In this document: positions 48,669 to 63,183 of the stretch, in pieces
Position numbering within the stretch: position 1 is the first letter of the stretch
Layout: every line of letters begins with the position of its first letter
NCBI GenBank assembly: GCA_949152475.1
Contig: CASCJZ010000001.1
Coordinates: 201,001 to 265,000 of the forward strand
DNA: 64,000 nt
Direction: 5' to 3'
Source: Terebella lapidaria
Taxonomy: Eukaryota; Annelida; Polychaeta; Terebellida; Terebellidae
The notes under the pieces: generated by a model
What the model saw: only the letters and a program-made list of their open reading frames with translations
Told to the model about the DNA's origin: nothing
The model's database searches: none
Position numbers and translations under genes: made by a program

Positions 48669-49308
48669 ATGACACGTGTTGCACCAGTACCATCATGCTA
48701 TGAAAAGCCTCAGCTTATGACACATTTTGCATGCTTTCGTGTGGTCAAACAGCTCGCATCCACTGGGACACTGACGAGTGACAGAGACAAGTACCCTCTC
48801 GAGGCAGATTCCTACTCGTCACCCGGAACATGTTTACCACATGCACACCATGAAACCATTCGCCGGCTCATCGGCTGAAAGCAGTTTCTCAACTATATAA
48901 TAGGAAGGGCCGAGTGTGTGTGACAGCGTAGTCTCACTCAAGTCTCACTACTCACTAAGACAGCTTGCATCCTCTAGGACGTCGAGGGGTGACAGATACA
49001 CGTACCCTCTCGAGGAAGAGTCCCACTCTTGGCCAACTGAACGAAGCTCACCTGGAACAGGTTCCAGGTCACCGACGGTTGCATTTCTTCGGACTCTCTC
49101 CACCTGTCGGCTTAGCTCGGGTCATCAACGGTCACGTAAAAGACCCACAAACTCAGTCTACGTCAAGTAGACGAAAACGATAGCAATAAAACCAACTCTC
49201 TTCATGACAGGTTTTGCACCACTACCATCATGCTATGAAAAGCCTTAGCTCTGTCACCCGTCAGCTTTCGTGTGGTCAAACAGCTAGCATCCACTGGGAC
49301 ACTGTCAG

Positions 49309-50910
49309 GTGACAGATACAAGTACCCTCTCGAGGCAGCATCCTACTCTTCACTTGGACTATGTTCACCACAAGCACAACATGAGACCTTTCGCCGGCTT
49401 ACCGGCCGATAACATTTTCCTAAATATGTATAAGGAGTGCCGGGCGTTTGTGACAGCGCAGTCGCAGGCATTCGGCACTTACTCGTTTAGTCAAACAGCT
49501 CGCGTCCAGTAGGACGTCGACGGGTGACAGATACAAGTACCCTCTCGAGCAAGAGTCCTACTCTTGGCCCACTGAACGAAGCTCACTCGGAACATGTTCC
49601 GGGTCACCGACGGTTGCCCTTCGTCGGGCTCTTTCCCCCCGTCGGCTTAGTTCGGGTCATCAACGGACACGTAAAAGACTCAAGAACTCGGTCTAGGTCA
49701 AGTAGACGGAAACCAGAGCGATAAAACCAACTCTCTTTATGACACGTCTTGCACTACTACCATCATGTTATGAAAAGCCTAGGCTTATGACACATTTCGC
49801 ACGCTTTGGTGTGGTCAAACAGCTCACTTCCACTGGAAAACCGACGGGTGACCGATTCAAGTACTCTTTCGAAGCAGCGTACTACTTTTCACCCGGAACA
49901 TGTTCACCACAAGCAGACCATGAGACCTTTCACCGCCTAACCGGCCGATAACATTTTTCTAACTATCTATGGAAGATGCGGGTTGTTTGTGACAGCACAG
50001 TCACAGGCACTCGGCATTTTCTCTTTTAGTCAAACAGCTCGCGTCTACTAGGACGTCGATGGGTGACAGATACACGTACCCTCTCGAGGAAGAGTCCTAT
50101 TTCTGGCCCACTGGACGAAGCTCACCTGGAAGATGTTCGGGGTCACAGACGGTTGCTTTTCGTCGGGCTCTTTCCACCTGTCGGCCTAGCTCGGGTCATC
50201 AACGGTCACGTAAAACACCCAAGAACTCGGAATAGGTCAAGTAGACGGAAACCAATGCGATAAAACCAACTCTTCTTATGACACGTGTTGCACCAGTACC
50301 ATCATGCTATGAAAAGCCTCAGCTTATGACACATTTTGCATGCTTTCGTGTGGTCAAACAGCTCGCATCCACTGGGACACTGATGGGTGACAGAGACAAG
50401 TACCCTCTCGAGGCAGATTCCTACTCGTCACCCGGAACATGTTCACCACAAGCACACCATGAGACCATTCGCCGGCTCATCGGCTGAAATCAGTTTCTCA
50501 ACTATATAATAGGAAGGGCCGAGTGTGTGTGACAGCGTAGTCTCACTCAAGTCTCACTACGACAGCTCGCATCCTCTAGGACGTCGAGGGGTGACAGATA
50601 CACGTACCCTCTCGAGGAAGAGTCCCACTCTTGGCCAACTGAACGAAGCTCACCTGGAACAGGTTCCGGGTCAAGGACGGTTGCATTTCTTCAGACTCTC
50701 TCCACCTGTCGGCTTAGCTCGGGTCATCAACGGTCACGTAAAAGACCCACGAACTCAGTCTACGTCAAGTAGACGAAAACGATAGCAATAAAACCAACTC
50801 TCTTCATGACAGGTTTTGCACCACTACCATCATGCTATGAAAAGCCTTAGCTCTGTCACCCGTCAGCTTTCGTGTGGTCAAACAGCTAGCATCCACTGGG
50901 ACACTGTCAG
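49309..50910 (+). repeat. First copy of the 1,602 bp duplication in U12
   Basis: Contains S2, L2, S3, L3, S4 and L4. The end of the L4 here carries the L1-type join cagctagcatcc at about 50882, whereas the second copy has cagctcgcatcc. The exchange was therefore between L1 and L4, somewhere between about 50693 and 50887. Confidence 0.93.
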
Positions 50911-52512
50911 GTGACAGATACAAGTACCCTCTCGAGGCAGCATCCTACTCTTCACTTGGACTATGTTCACCACAAGCACAACATGAGACCTTTCGCCGGC
51001 TTACCGGCCGATAACATTTTCCTAAATATGTATAAGGAGTGCCGGGCGTTTGTGACAGCGCAGTCGCAGGCATTCGGCACTTACTCGTTTAGTCAAACAG
51101 CTCGCGTCCAGTAGGACGTCGACGGGTGACAGATACAAGTACCCTCTCGAGCAAGAGTCCTACTCTTGGCCCACTGAACGAAGCTCACTCGGAACATGTT
51201 CCGGGTCACCGACGGTTGCCCTTCGTCGGGCTCTTTCCCCCCGTCGGCTTAGTTCGGGTCATCAACGGACACGTAAAAGACTCAAGAACTCGGTCTAGGT
51301 CAAGTAGACGGAAACCAGAGCGATAAAACCAACTCTCTTTATGACACGTCTTGCACTACTACCATCATGTTATGAAAAGCCTAGGCTTATGACACATTTC
51401 GCACGCTTTGGTGTGGTCAAACAGCTCACTTCCACTGGAAAACCGACGGGTGACCGATTCAAGTACTCTTTCGAAGCAGCGTACTACTTTTCACCCGGAA
51501 CATGTTCACCACAAGCAGACCATGAGACCTTTCACCGCCTAACCGGCCGATAACATTTTTCTAACTATCTATGGAAGATGCGGGTTGTTTGTGACAGCAC
51601 AGTCACAGGCACTCGGCATTTTCTCTTTTAGTCAAACAGCTCGCGTCTACTAGGACGTCGATGGGTGACAGATACACGTACCCTCTCGAGGAAGAGTCCT
51701 ATTTCTGGCCCACTGGACGAAGCTCACCTGGAAGATGTTCGGGGTCACAGACGGTTGCTTTTCGTCGGGCTCTTTCCACCTGTCGGCCTAGCTCGGGTCA
51801 TCAACGGTCACGTAAAACACCCAAGAACTCGGAATAGGTCAAGTAGACGGAAACCAATGCGATAAAACCAACTCTTCTTATGACACGTGTTGCACCAGTA
51901 CCATCATGCTATGAAAAGCCTCAGCTTATGACACATTTTGCATGCTTTCGTGTGGTCAAACAGCTCGCATCCACTGGGACACTGATGGGTGACAGAGACA
52001 AGTACCCTCTCGAGGCAGATTCCTACTCGTCACCCGGAACATGTTCACCACAAGCACACCATGAGACCATTCGCCGGCTCATCGGCTGAAATCAGTTTCT
52101 CAACTATATAATAGGAAGGGCCGAGTGTGTGTGACAGCGTAGTCTCACTCAAGTCTCACTACGACAGCTCGCATCCTCTAGGACGTCGAGGGGTGACAGA
52201 TACACGTACCCTCTCGAGGAAGAGTCCCACTCTTGGCCAACTGAACGAAGCTCACCTGGAACAGGTTCCGGGTCAAGGACGGTTGCATTTCTTCAGACTC
52301 TCTCCACCTGTCGGCTTAGCTCGGGTCATCAACGGTCACGTAAAAGACCCACGAACTCAGTCTACGTCAAGTAGACGAAAACGATAGCAATAAAACCAAC
52401 TCTCTTCATGACAGGTTTTGCACCACTACCATCATGCTATGAAAAGCCTTAGCTCTGTCACCCGTCAGCTTTCGTGTGGTCAAACAGCTCGCATCCACTG
52501 GGACACTGTCAG
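50911..52512 (+). repeat. Second copy of the 1,602 bp duplication in U12
   Basis: Direct repeat of 49309-50910, followed by S5 at 52513. Both copies carry the 'b' haplotype at S4. Confidence 0.93.
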
Positions 52513-52583
52513 GTGACAGATACAAGTACCCTCTCGAGGCAGATTCCTACTCGTCACCCGTAACATGTTCACCACAAGCACAG

Positions 52584-52748
52584 CATGAGACCATTCGCCG
52601 GCTCATCGGCTGAAAGCAGTTTTTCAACAATATATAGGAGATACTGGGTGTTTCGGACCTCACAATGTGGGAGTTCCGAAGCATTCAGGATTTCCTTTAA
52701 GCAGTCAGGAAAATGAAGTCGGCCGATGAGTGGGCAAATATTCTCACG
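52584..52748. repeat. Fold-back palindrome in U12 (centre 52666)
   Basis: Same structure. The 1,602 bp duplication ends just before it, so it is present once, not twice. Confidence 0.85.
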
Positions 52749-54686
52749 GCGGGCTTTTGATGTTTTACTTTGGTGGTTGCTCTGTGATGCGACTTGCCAC
52801 TTTTCCCAGATGAATGCCCCGAGCTAAGCCAACAGGAGGCGAGAGCCCGACGAAGGGCAACCGTCGATGACCTGGAACTTGTTCCTAGTGAGCTTCTTTC
52901 AGTGAGCAGTCACAGGCACTCGGCATTTTCTCGTTTAGTCAAACAGCTCTCATCCACTAGGACGTCGGCATGAGACAGACACAAGTACCCTCTCGAGGCA
53001 GATTCCTACTCGTCAACCGGAACATGTTCACCACAAGCACACCATGAGACCACTCGCCGGCTCACCCACTGACTCCATTTTTCTAACTATATATAGGAAG
53101 GGCCTTTTCAGCCTTTTCCTTTTTAGTAAAACAGCTCGCGTCCTCTAGGACGTCGAGAGGTGACAGATACAAGTACCCTCTCGAGGAAGAGTCCCACTCT
53201 TGGCCAACGGAACGAAGCTCAGCTGGATCAGGTTCCGGGTCACCGACGGTTGCATTTCTTCAGACTCTCTCCACCTGTCGGCTTAGCTCGGGTCATCAAC
53301 GGTCACGTAAAAGACCCACGAACTCAGTCTACGTCAAGTAGACGAAAACGAGAGCAATAAAACCAACTCTCTTCATGACAGGTTTTGCACCACTACCGTC
53401 ATGCTATGAAAAGCCTTAGCTTACGACACATTTTGCACGCTTTCGTGTGGTCAAACAGCTCGCGTCCACTATAACACTGACGGGTGACAGATACAAGTAC
53501 CCTCTTGAGGCAGCATCCTACTCTTCACTCGAAACATGTTCACCACAAGCACACCATGAGACTTTTCGCCAACTCACCGGCTGATAACATTTTCTTAAAT
53601 ATGTATAAGGAGTGCCGGGCGTTTGTGACAGCGCAGTCGCAGGCACTCGGCACTTACTGGTTTAGTCAAACAGCTCGCGTCCAGTAGGACGTCGACGGGT
53701 GACAGATACAAGTACCCTCTCGAGCAAGAGTCCTACTCCTGGCCCACTGAACGAAGCTCACTCGGAACATGTTACGGGTCACCGATGGTTGCCCTTCGTC
53801 GGGCTCTTTCCACCCGTCGGCTTAGTTCGGGTGATCAACGGACACGTAAAAGACTCAAGAACTCGGTCTAGGTCAAGTAGACAGGAACCAGTGACAAAGA
53901 CAAGTACCCTCTCGAGGCAGGACGTCGAGGGGTGACAGATACATGTACCCTCTCGAGGAAGAGTCCCACCCTTGGCCCACTGAACGAAGCTCACCTGGAT
54001 CAGGTTCCGGATCACCGACGGTTGCATTTCTTCAGACTCTCTCCACCTGTCGGCTTAGCTCGGGTCATCAACGGTCACGTAAAAGACCCACGAACACAGT
54101 CTACGTCAAGTAGACGAAAACGAGAGCAATAAAACCAACTCTCGTCAAGACAGGTTTTTGCACCACTACCGTCATGCTATGAAAAGCCTTAGCTTATGAC
54201 ACATTTTGCACGCTTTCGTGTGGTCAAACAGCTCGCGTCCACTATAACACTGACGGGTGACAGATACAAGTACCCTCTCGAGGCAGCATCCTATTCTTCA
54301 CTCACAAGATGTTCACCACAAGCACACCATGAGACCTTTCGCCGGCTGACCGGCCAATAACATTTTCCTAAATATGTATAAGGAGTGCCGGGGGTTTGTG
54401 ACAGCGCAGTCGCAGGCACTCGGCACTTACTCGTTTAGTCAAACAGCTCGCATCCAGTAGGACGTCGACTGGTGACAGATACAAGTACCCTCTCGAGCAA
54501 GAGTCCTACTCTTGGCCCACTGAACGAAGCTCACTCGGAACATGTTCCGGGTCACTGACGGTTGCCCTTCGTCGGGCTCTTTCCACCCGTCGGCTTAGTT
54601 CGGGTCATCAACGGACACGTAAAACACCCAAGAACTCGGAATAGGTCAAGTAGACGGAAACCAATGCGATAAAACCAACTCTTCTT

Positions 54687-57600
54687 ATGACACGTGTTGC
54701 ACCAGTACCATCATGCTATGAAAAGCCTCAGCTTATGACACATTTTGCATGCTTTCGTGTGTTCAAACAGCTCGCATCCACTGGGACACTGACGAGTGAC
54801 AGAGACAAGTACCCTCTCGAGGCAGATTCCTACTCGTCACCCGGAACATGTTTACCACACGCACACCATGAAACCATTCGCCGGCTCATCGGCTGAAAGC
54901 AGTTTCTCAACTATATAATAGGAAGGGCCGAGTGTGTGTGACAGCGTAGTCTCACTCAAGTCTCACTACTCACTAAGACAGCTTGCATCCTCTAGGACGT
55001 CGAGGGGTGACAGATACACGTACCCTCTCGAGGAAGAGTCCCACTCTTGGCCAACTGAACGAAGCTCACCTGGAACAGGTTCCAGGTCACCGACGGTTGC
55101 ATTTCTTCGGACTCTCTCCACCTGTCGGCTTAGCTCGGGTCATCAACGGTCACGTAAAAGACCCACGAACTCAGTCTACGTCAAGTAGACGAAAACGATA
55201 GCAATAAAACCAACTCTCTTCATGACAGGTTTTGCACCACTACCATCATGCTATGAAAAGCCTTAGCTCTGTCACCCGTCAGCTTTCGTGTGGTCAAACA
55301 GCTAGCATCCACTGGGACACTGTCAGGTGACAGATACAAGTACCCTCTCGAGGCAGCATCCTACTCTTCACTTGGACTATGTTCACCACAAGCACAACAT
55401 GAGACCTTTCGCCGGCTTACCGGCCGATAACATTTTCCTAAATATGTATAAGGAGTGCCGGGCGTTTGTGACAGCGCAGTCGCAGGCATTCGGCACTTAC
55501 TCGTTTAGTCAAACAGCTCGCGTCCAGTAGGACGTCGACGGGTGACAGATACAAGTACCCTCTCGAGCAAGAGTCCTACTCTTGGCCCACTGAACGAAGC
55601 TCACTCGGAACATGTTCCGGGTCACCGACGGTTGCCCTTCGTCGGGCTCTTTCCCCCCGTCGGCTTAGTTCGGGTCATCAACGGACACGTAAAAGACTCA
55701 AGAACTCGGTCTAGGTCAAGTAGACGGAAACCAGAGCGATAAAACCAACTCTCTTTATGACACGTCTTGCACTACTACCATCATGTTATGAAAAGCCTAG
55801 GCTTATGACACATTTCGCACGCTTTGGTGTGGTCAAACAGCTCACTTCCACTGGAAAACCGACGGGTGACCGATTCAAGTACTCTTTCGAAGCAGCGTAC
55901 TACTTTTCACCCGGAACATGTTCACCACAAGCAGACCATGAGACCTTTCACCGCCTAACCGGCCGATAACATTTTTCTAACTATCTATGGAAGATGCGGG
56001 TTGTTTGTGACAGCACAGTCACAGGCACTCGGCATTTTCTCTTTTAGTCAAACAGCTCGCGTCTACTAGGACGTCGACGGGTGACAGATACACGTACCCT
56101 CTCGAGGAAGAGTCCTATTTCTGGCCAACTGGACGAAGCTCACCTGGAAGATGTTCGGGGTCACAGACGGTTGCTTTTCGTCGGGCTCTTTCCACCTGTC
56201 GGCCTAGCTCGGGTCATCAACGGTCACGTAAAACACCCAAGAACTCGGAATAGGTCAAGTAGACGGAAACCAATGCGATAAAACCAACTCTTCTTATGAC
56301 ACGTGTTGCACCAGTACCATCATGCTATGAAAAGCCTCAGCTTATGACACATTTTGCATGCTTTCGTGTGGTCAAACAGCTCGCATCCACTGGGACACTG
56401 ATGGGTGACAGAGACAAGTACCCTCTCGAGGCAGATTCCTACTCGTCACCCGGAACATGTTCACCACAAGCACACCATGAGACCATTCGCCGGCTCATCG
56501 GCTGAAATCAGTTTCTCAACTATATAATAGGAAGGGCCGAGTGTGTGTGACAGCGTAGTCTCACTCAAGTCTCACTACGACAGCTCGCATCCTCTAGGAC
56601 GTCGAGGGGTGACAGATACACGTACCCTCTCGAGGAAGAGTCCCACTCTTGGCCAACTGAACGAAGCTCACCTGGAACAGGTTCCGGGTCAAGGACGGTT
56701 GCCTTTCTTCAGACTCTCTCCACCTGTCGGCTTAGCTCGGGTCATCAACGGTCACGTAAAAGACCCACGAACTCAGTCTACGTCAAGTAGACGAAAACGA
56801 TAGCAATAAAACCAACTCTCTTCATGACAGGTTTTGCACCACTACCATCATGCTATGAAAAGCCTTAGCTCTGTCACCCGTCAGCTTTCGTGTGGTCAAA
56901 CAGCTCGCATCCACTGGGACACTGTCAGGTGACAGATACAAGTACCCTCTCGAGGCAGATTCCTACTCGTCACCCGTAACATGTTCACCACAAGCACAGC
57001 ATGAGACCATTCGCCGGCTCATCGGCTGAAAGCAGTTTTTCAACAATATATAGGAGATACTGGGTGTTTCGGACCTCACAATGTGGGAGTTCCGAAGCAT
57101 TCAGGATTTCCTTTAAGCAGTCAGGAAAATGAAGTCGGCCGATGAGTGGGCAAATATTCTCACGGCGGGCTTTTGATGTTTTACTTTGGTGGTTGCTCTG
57201 TGATGCGACTTGCCACTTTTCCCAGATGAATGCCCCGAGCTAAGCCAACAGGAGGCGAGAGCCCGACGAAGGGCAACCGTCGATGACCTGGAACTTGTTC
57301 CTAGTGAGCTTCTTTCAGTGAGCAGTCACAGGCACTCGGCATTTTCTCGTTTAGTCAAACAGCTCTCATCCACTAGGACGTCGGCATGAGACAGACACAA
57401 GTACCCTCTCGAGGCAGATTCCTACGCGTCAACCGGAACATGTTCACCACAAGCACACCATGAGACCACTCGCCGGCTCACCCACTGACTCCATTTTTCT
57501 AACTATATATAGGAAGGGCCTTTTCAGCCTTTTCCTTTTTAGTAAAACAGCTCGCGTCCTCTAGGACGTCGAGAGGTGACAGATACAAGTACCCTCTCGA

Positions 57601-59102
57601 GGAAGAGTCCCACTCTTGGCCAACGGAACGAAGCTCAGCTGGATCAGGTTCCGGGTCACCGACGGTTGCATTTCTTCAGACTCTCTCCACCTGTCGGCTT
57701 AGCTCGGGTCATCAACGGTCACGTAAAAGACCCACGAACTCAGTCTACGTCAAGTAGACGAAAACGAGAGCAATAAAACCAACTCTCTTCATGACAGGTT
57801 TTGCACCACTACCGTCATGCTATGAAAAGCCTTAGCTTACGACACATTTTGCACGCTTTCGTGTGGTCAAACAGCTCGCGTCCACTTTAACACTGACGGG
57901 TGACAGATACAAGTACCCTCTTGAGGCAGCATCCTACTCTTCACTCGAAACATGTTCACCACAAGCACACCATGAGACCTTTCGCCAACTCACCGGCTGA
58001 TAACATTTTCTTAAATATGTATAAGGAGTGCCGGGCGTTTGTGACAGCGCAGTCGCAGGCACTCGGCACTTACTGGTTTAGTCAAACAGCTCGCGTCCAG
58101 TAGGACGTCGACGGGTGACAGATACAAGTACCCTCTCGAGCAAGAGTCCTACTCCTGGCCCACTGAACGAAGCTCACTCGGAACATGTTACGGGTCACCG
58201 ATGGTTGCCCTTCGTCGGGCTCTTTCCACCCGTCGGCTTAGTTCGGGTGATCAACGGACACGTAAAAGACTCAAGAACTCGGTCTAGGTCAAGTAGACAG
58301 GAACCAGTGACAAAGACAAGTACCCTCTCGAGGCAGGACGTCGAGGGGTGACAGATACATGTACCCTCTCGAGGAAGAGTCCCACCCTTGGCCCACTGAA
58401 CGAAGCTCACCTGGATCAGGTTCCGGGTCACCGACGGTTGCATTTCTTCAGACTCTCTCCACCTGTCGGCTTAGCTCGGGTCATCAACGGTCAAGTAAAA
58501 GACCCACGAACACAGTCTACGTCAAGTAGACGAAAACGAGAGCAATAAAACCAACTCTCGTCAAGACAGGTTTTTGCACCACTACCGTCATGCTATGAAA
58601 AGCCTTAGCTTATGACACATTTTGCACGCTTTCGTGTGGTCAAACAGCTCGCGTCCACTATAACACTGACGGGTGACAGATACAAGTACCCTCTCGAGGC
58701 AGCATCCTATTCTTCACTCACAAGATGTTCACCACAAGCACACCATGAGACCTTTCGCCGGCTGACCGGCCAATAACATTTTCCTAAATATGTATAAGGA
58801 GTGCCGGGGGTTTGTGACAGCGCAGTCGCAGGCACTCGGCACTTACTCGTTTAGTCAAACAGCTCGCGTCCAGTAGGACGTCGACTGGTGACAGATACAA
58901 GTACCCTCTCGAGCAAGAGTCCTACTCTTGGCCCACTGAACGAAGCTCACTCGGAACATGTTCCGGGTCACTGACGGTTGCCCTTCGTCGGGCTCTTTCC
59001 ACCCGTCGGCTTAGTTCGGGTCATCAACGGACACGTAAAACACCCAAGAACTCGGAATAGGTCAAGTAGACGGAAACCAATGCGATAAAACCAACTCTTC
59101 TT
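54687..59102 (+). repeat. HOR unit U13, 4,416 bp
   Basis: Full unit of the U9/U11 kind (gtgtgttcaaac, ctggccaactgg) but with the L8 A-run at normal length. A private change gives ggttgcctttc in L4 near 56701. It starts the second, window-truncated copy of the 10.4 kb super-repeat. Confidence 0.95.
57000..57164. repeat. Fold-back palindrome in U13 (centre 57082)
   Basis: Same structure, 'b' haplotype version. Confidence 0.85.
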
Positions 59103-59742
59103 ATGACACGTGTTGCACCAGTACCATCATGCTATGAAAAGCCTCAGCTTATGACACATTTTGCATGCTTTCGTGTGGTCAAACAGCTCGCATCCACTGG
59201 GACACTGACGAGTGACAGAGACAAGTACCCTCTCGAGGCAGATTCCTACTCGTCACCCGGAACATGTTTACCACATGCACACCATGAAACCATTCGCCGG
59301 CTCATCGGCTGAAAGCAGTTTCTCAACTATATAATAGGAAGGGCCGAGTGTGTGTGACAGCGTAGTCTCACTCAAGTCTCACTACTCACTAAGACAGCTT
59401 GCATCCTCTAGGACGTCGAGGGGTGACAGATACACGTACCCTCTCGAGGAAGAGTCCCACTCTTGGCCAACTGAACGAAGCTCACCTGGAACAGGTTCCA
59501 GGTCACCGACGGTTGCATTTCTTCGGACTCTCTCCACCTGTCGGCTTAGCTCGGGTCATCAACGGTCACGTAAAAGACCCACGAACTCAGTCTACGTCAA
59601 GTAGACGAAAACGATAGCAATAAAACCAACTCTCTTCATGACAGGTTTTGCACCACTACCATCATGCTATGAAAAGCCTTAGCTCTGTCACCCGTCAGCT
59701 TTCGTGTGGTCAAACAGCTAGCATCCACTGGGACACTGTCAG

Positions 59743-61345
59743 GTGACAGATACAAGTACCCTCTCGAGGCAGCATCCTACTCTTCACTTGGACTATGTTC
59801 ACCACAAGCACAACATGAGACCTTTCGCCGGCTTACCGGCCGATAACATTTTCCTAAATATGTATAAGGAGTGCCGGGCGTTTGTGACAGCGCAGTCGCA
59901 GGCATTCGGCACTTACTCGTTTAGTCAAACAGCTCGCGTCCAGTAGGACGTCGACGGGTGACAGATACAAGTACCCTCTCGAGCAAGAGTCCTACTCTTG
60001 GCCCACTGAACGAAGCTCACTCGGAACATGTTCCGGGTCACCGACGGTTGCCCTTCGTCGGGCTCTTTCCCCCCCGTCGGCTTAGTTCGGGTCATCAACG
60101 GACACGTAAAAGACTCAAGAACTCGGTCTAGGTCAAGTAGACGGAAACCAGAGCGATAAAACCAACTCTCTTTATGACACGTCTTGCACTACTACCATCA
60201 TGTTATGAAAAGCCTAGGCTTATGACACATTTCGCACGCTTTGGTGTGGTCAAACAGCTCACTTCCACTGGAAAACCGACGGGTGACCGATTCAAGTACT
60301 CTTTCGAAGCAGCGTACTACTTTTCACCCGGAACATGTTCACCACAAGCAGACCATGAGACCTTTCACCGCCTAACCGGCCGATAACATTTTTCTAACTA
60401 TCTATGGAAGATGCGGGTTGTTTGTGACAGCACAGTCACAGGCACTCGGCATTTTCTCTTTTAGTCAAACAGCTCGCGTCTACTAGGACGTCGATGGGTG
60501 ACAGATACACGTACCCTCTCGAGGAAGAGTCCTATTTCTGGCCCACTGGACGAAGCTCACCTGGAAGATGTTCGGGGTCACAGACGGTTGCTTTTCGTCG
60601 GGCTCTTTCCACCTGTCGGCCTAGCTCGGGTCATCAACGGTCACGTAAAACACCCAAGAACTCGGAATAGGTCAAGTAGACGGAAACCAATGCGATAAAA
60701 CCAACTCTTCTTATGACACGTGTTGCAAAAGTACCATCATGCTATGAAAAGCCTCAGCTTATGACACATTTTGCATGCTTTCGTGTGGTCAAACAGCTCG
60801 CATCCACTGGGACACTGATGGGTGACAGAGACAAGTACCCTCTCGAGGCAGATTCCTACTCGTCACCCGGAACATGTTCACCACAAGCACACCATGAGAC
60901 CATTCGCCGGCTCATCGGCTGAAATCAGTTTCTCAACTATATAATAGGAAGGGCCGAGTGTGTGTGACAGCGTAGTCTCACTCAAGTCTCACTACGACAG
61001 CTCGCATCCTCTAGGACGTCGAGGGGTGACAGATACACGTACCCTCTCGAGGAAGAGTCCCACTCTTGGCCAACTGAACGAAGCTCACCTGGAACAGGTT
61101 CCGGGTCAAGGACGGTTGCATTTCTTCAGACTCTCTCCACCTGTCGGCTTAGCTCGGGTCATCAACGGTCACGTAAAAGACCCACGAACTCAGTCTACGT
61201 CAAGTAGACGAAAACGATAGCAATAAAACCAACTCTCTTCATGACAGGTTTTGCACCACTACCATCATGCTATGAAAAGCCTTAGCTCTGTCACCCGTCA
61301 GCTTTCGTGTGGTCAAACAGCTAGCATCCACTGGGACACTGTCAG
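59743..61345 (+). repeat. First copy of the duplication in U14, 1,603 bp
   Basis: Same register and same L1/L4 join (cagctagcatcc at about 61318) as in U12, showing common descent. One extra C in the L2 C-run makes it one base longer. Confidence 0.92.
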
Positions 61346-62947
61346 GTGACAGATACAAGTACCCTCTCGAGGCAGCATCCTACTCTTCACTTGGACTATG
61401 TTCACCACAAGCACAACATGAGACCTTTCGCCGGCTTACCGGCCGATAACATTTTCCTAAATATGTATAAGGAGTGCCGGGCGTTTGTGACAGCGCAGTC
61501 GCAGGCATTCGGCACTTACTCGTTTAGTCAAACAGCTCGCGTCCAGTAGGACGTCGACGGGTGACAGATACAAGTACCCTCTCGAGCAAGAGTCCTACTC
61601 TTGGCCCACTGAACGAAGCTCACTCGGAACATGTTCCGGGTCACCGACGGTTGCCCTTCGTCGGGCTCTTTCCCCCCGTCGGCTTAGTTCGGGTCATCAA
61701 CGGACACGTAAAAGACTCAAGAACTCGGTCTAGGTCAAGTAGACGGAAACCAGAGCGATAAAACCAACTCTCTTTATGACACGTCTTGCACTACTACCAT
61801 CATGTTATGAAAAGCCTAGGCTTATGACACATTTCGCACGCTTTGGTGTGGTCAAACAGCTCACTTCCACTGGAAAACCGACGGGTGACCGATTCAAGTA
61901 CTCTTTCGAAGCAGCGTACTACTTTTCACCCGGAACATGTTCACCACAAGCAGACCATGAGACCTTTCACCGCCTAACCGGCCGATAACATTTTTCTAAC
62001 TATCTATGGAAGATGCGGGTTGTTTGTGACAGCACAGTCACAGGCACTCGGCATTTTCTCTTTTAGTCAAACAGCTCGCGTCTACTAGGACGTCGATGGG
62101 TGACAGATACACGTACCCTCTCGAGGAAGAGTCCTATTTCTGGCCCACTGGACGAAGCTCACCTGGAAGATGTTCGGGGTCACAGACGGTTGCTTTTCGT
62201 CGGGCTCTTTCCACCTGTCGGCCTAGCTCGGGTCATCAACGGTCACGTAAAACACCCAAGAACTCGGAATAGGTCAAGTAGACGGAAACCAATGCGATAA
62301 AACCAACTCTTCTTATGACACGTGTTGCACCAGTACCATCATGCTATGAAAAGCCTCAGCTTATGACACATTTTGCATGCTTTCGTGTGGTCAAACAGCT
62401 CGCATCCACTGGGACACTGATGGGTGACAGAGACAAGTACCCTCTCGAGGCAGATTCCTACTCGTCACCCGGAACATGTTCACCACAAGCACACCATGAG
62501 ACCATTCGCCGGCTCATCGGCTGAAATCAGTTTCTCAACTATATAATAGGAAGGGCCGAGTGTGTGTGACAGCGTAGTCTCACTCAAGTCTCACTACGAC
62601 AGCTCGCATCCTCTAGGACGTCGAGGGGTGACAGATACACGTACCCTCTCGAGGAAGAGTCCCACTCTTGGCCAACTGAACGAAGCTCACCTGGAACAGG
62701 TTCCGGGTCAAGGACGGTTGCATTTCTTCAGACTCTCTCCACCTGTCGGCTTAGCTCGGGTCATCAACGGTCACGTAAAAGACCCACGAACTCAGTCTAC
62801 GTCAAGTAGACGAAAACGATAGCAATAAAACCAACTCTCTTCATGACAGGTTTTGCACCACTACCATCATGCTATGAAAAGCCTTAGCTCTGTCACCCGT
62901 CAGCTTTCGTGTGGTCAAACAGCTCGCATCCACTGGGACACTGTCAG
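61346..62947 (+). repeat. Second copy of the duplication in U14, 1,602 bp
   Basis: Direct repeat of 59743-61345 without the extra C; followed by S5 at about 62948. Confidence 0.92.
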
Positions 62948-63018
62948 GTGACAGATACAAGTACCCTCTCGAGGCAGATTCCTACTCGTCACCCGTAACA
63001 TGTTCACCACAAGCACAG

Positions 63019-63183
63019 CATGAGACCATTCGCCGGCTCATCGGCTGAAAGCAGTTTTTCAACAATATATAGGAGATACTGGGTGTTTCGGACCTCACAA
63101 TGTGGGAGTTCCGAAGCATTCAGGATTTCCTTTAAGCAGTCAGGAAAATGAAGTCGGCCGATGAGTGGGCAAATATTCTCACG
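63019..63183. repeat. Fold-back palindrome in U14 (centre 63101)
   Basis: Same structure, 'b' haplotype version. Confidence 0.85.

Larger units (their letters stand above)
44254..54686. repeat. Dimeric super-HOR (U11-U12), 10,433 bp
   Basis: A normal unit followed by an enlarged one. The next pair, U13-U14, repeats the same order and the same duplication register starting at 54687. Confidence 0.82.
48669..54686 (+). repeat. HOR unit U12, 6,018 bp (contains a 1,602 bp tandem duplication)
   Basis: The block S2-L2-S3-L3-S4-L4 occurs twice (starts 49309 and 50911) before S5 at 52513. All else follows the standard order. Right-hand variants gagacttttcgcc and ccggatcaccg are shared with U10. Confidence 0.96.
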
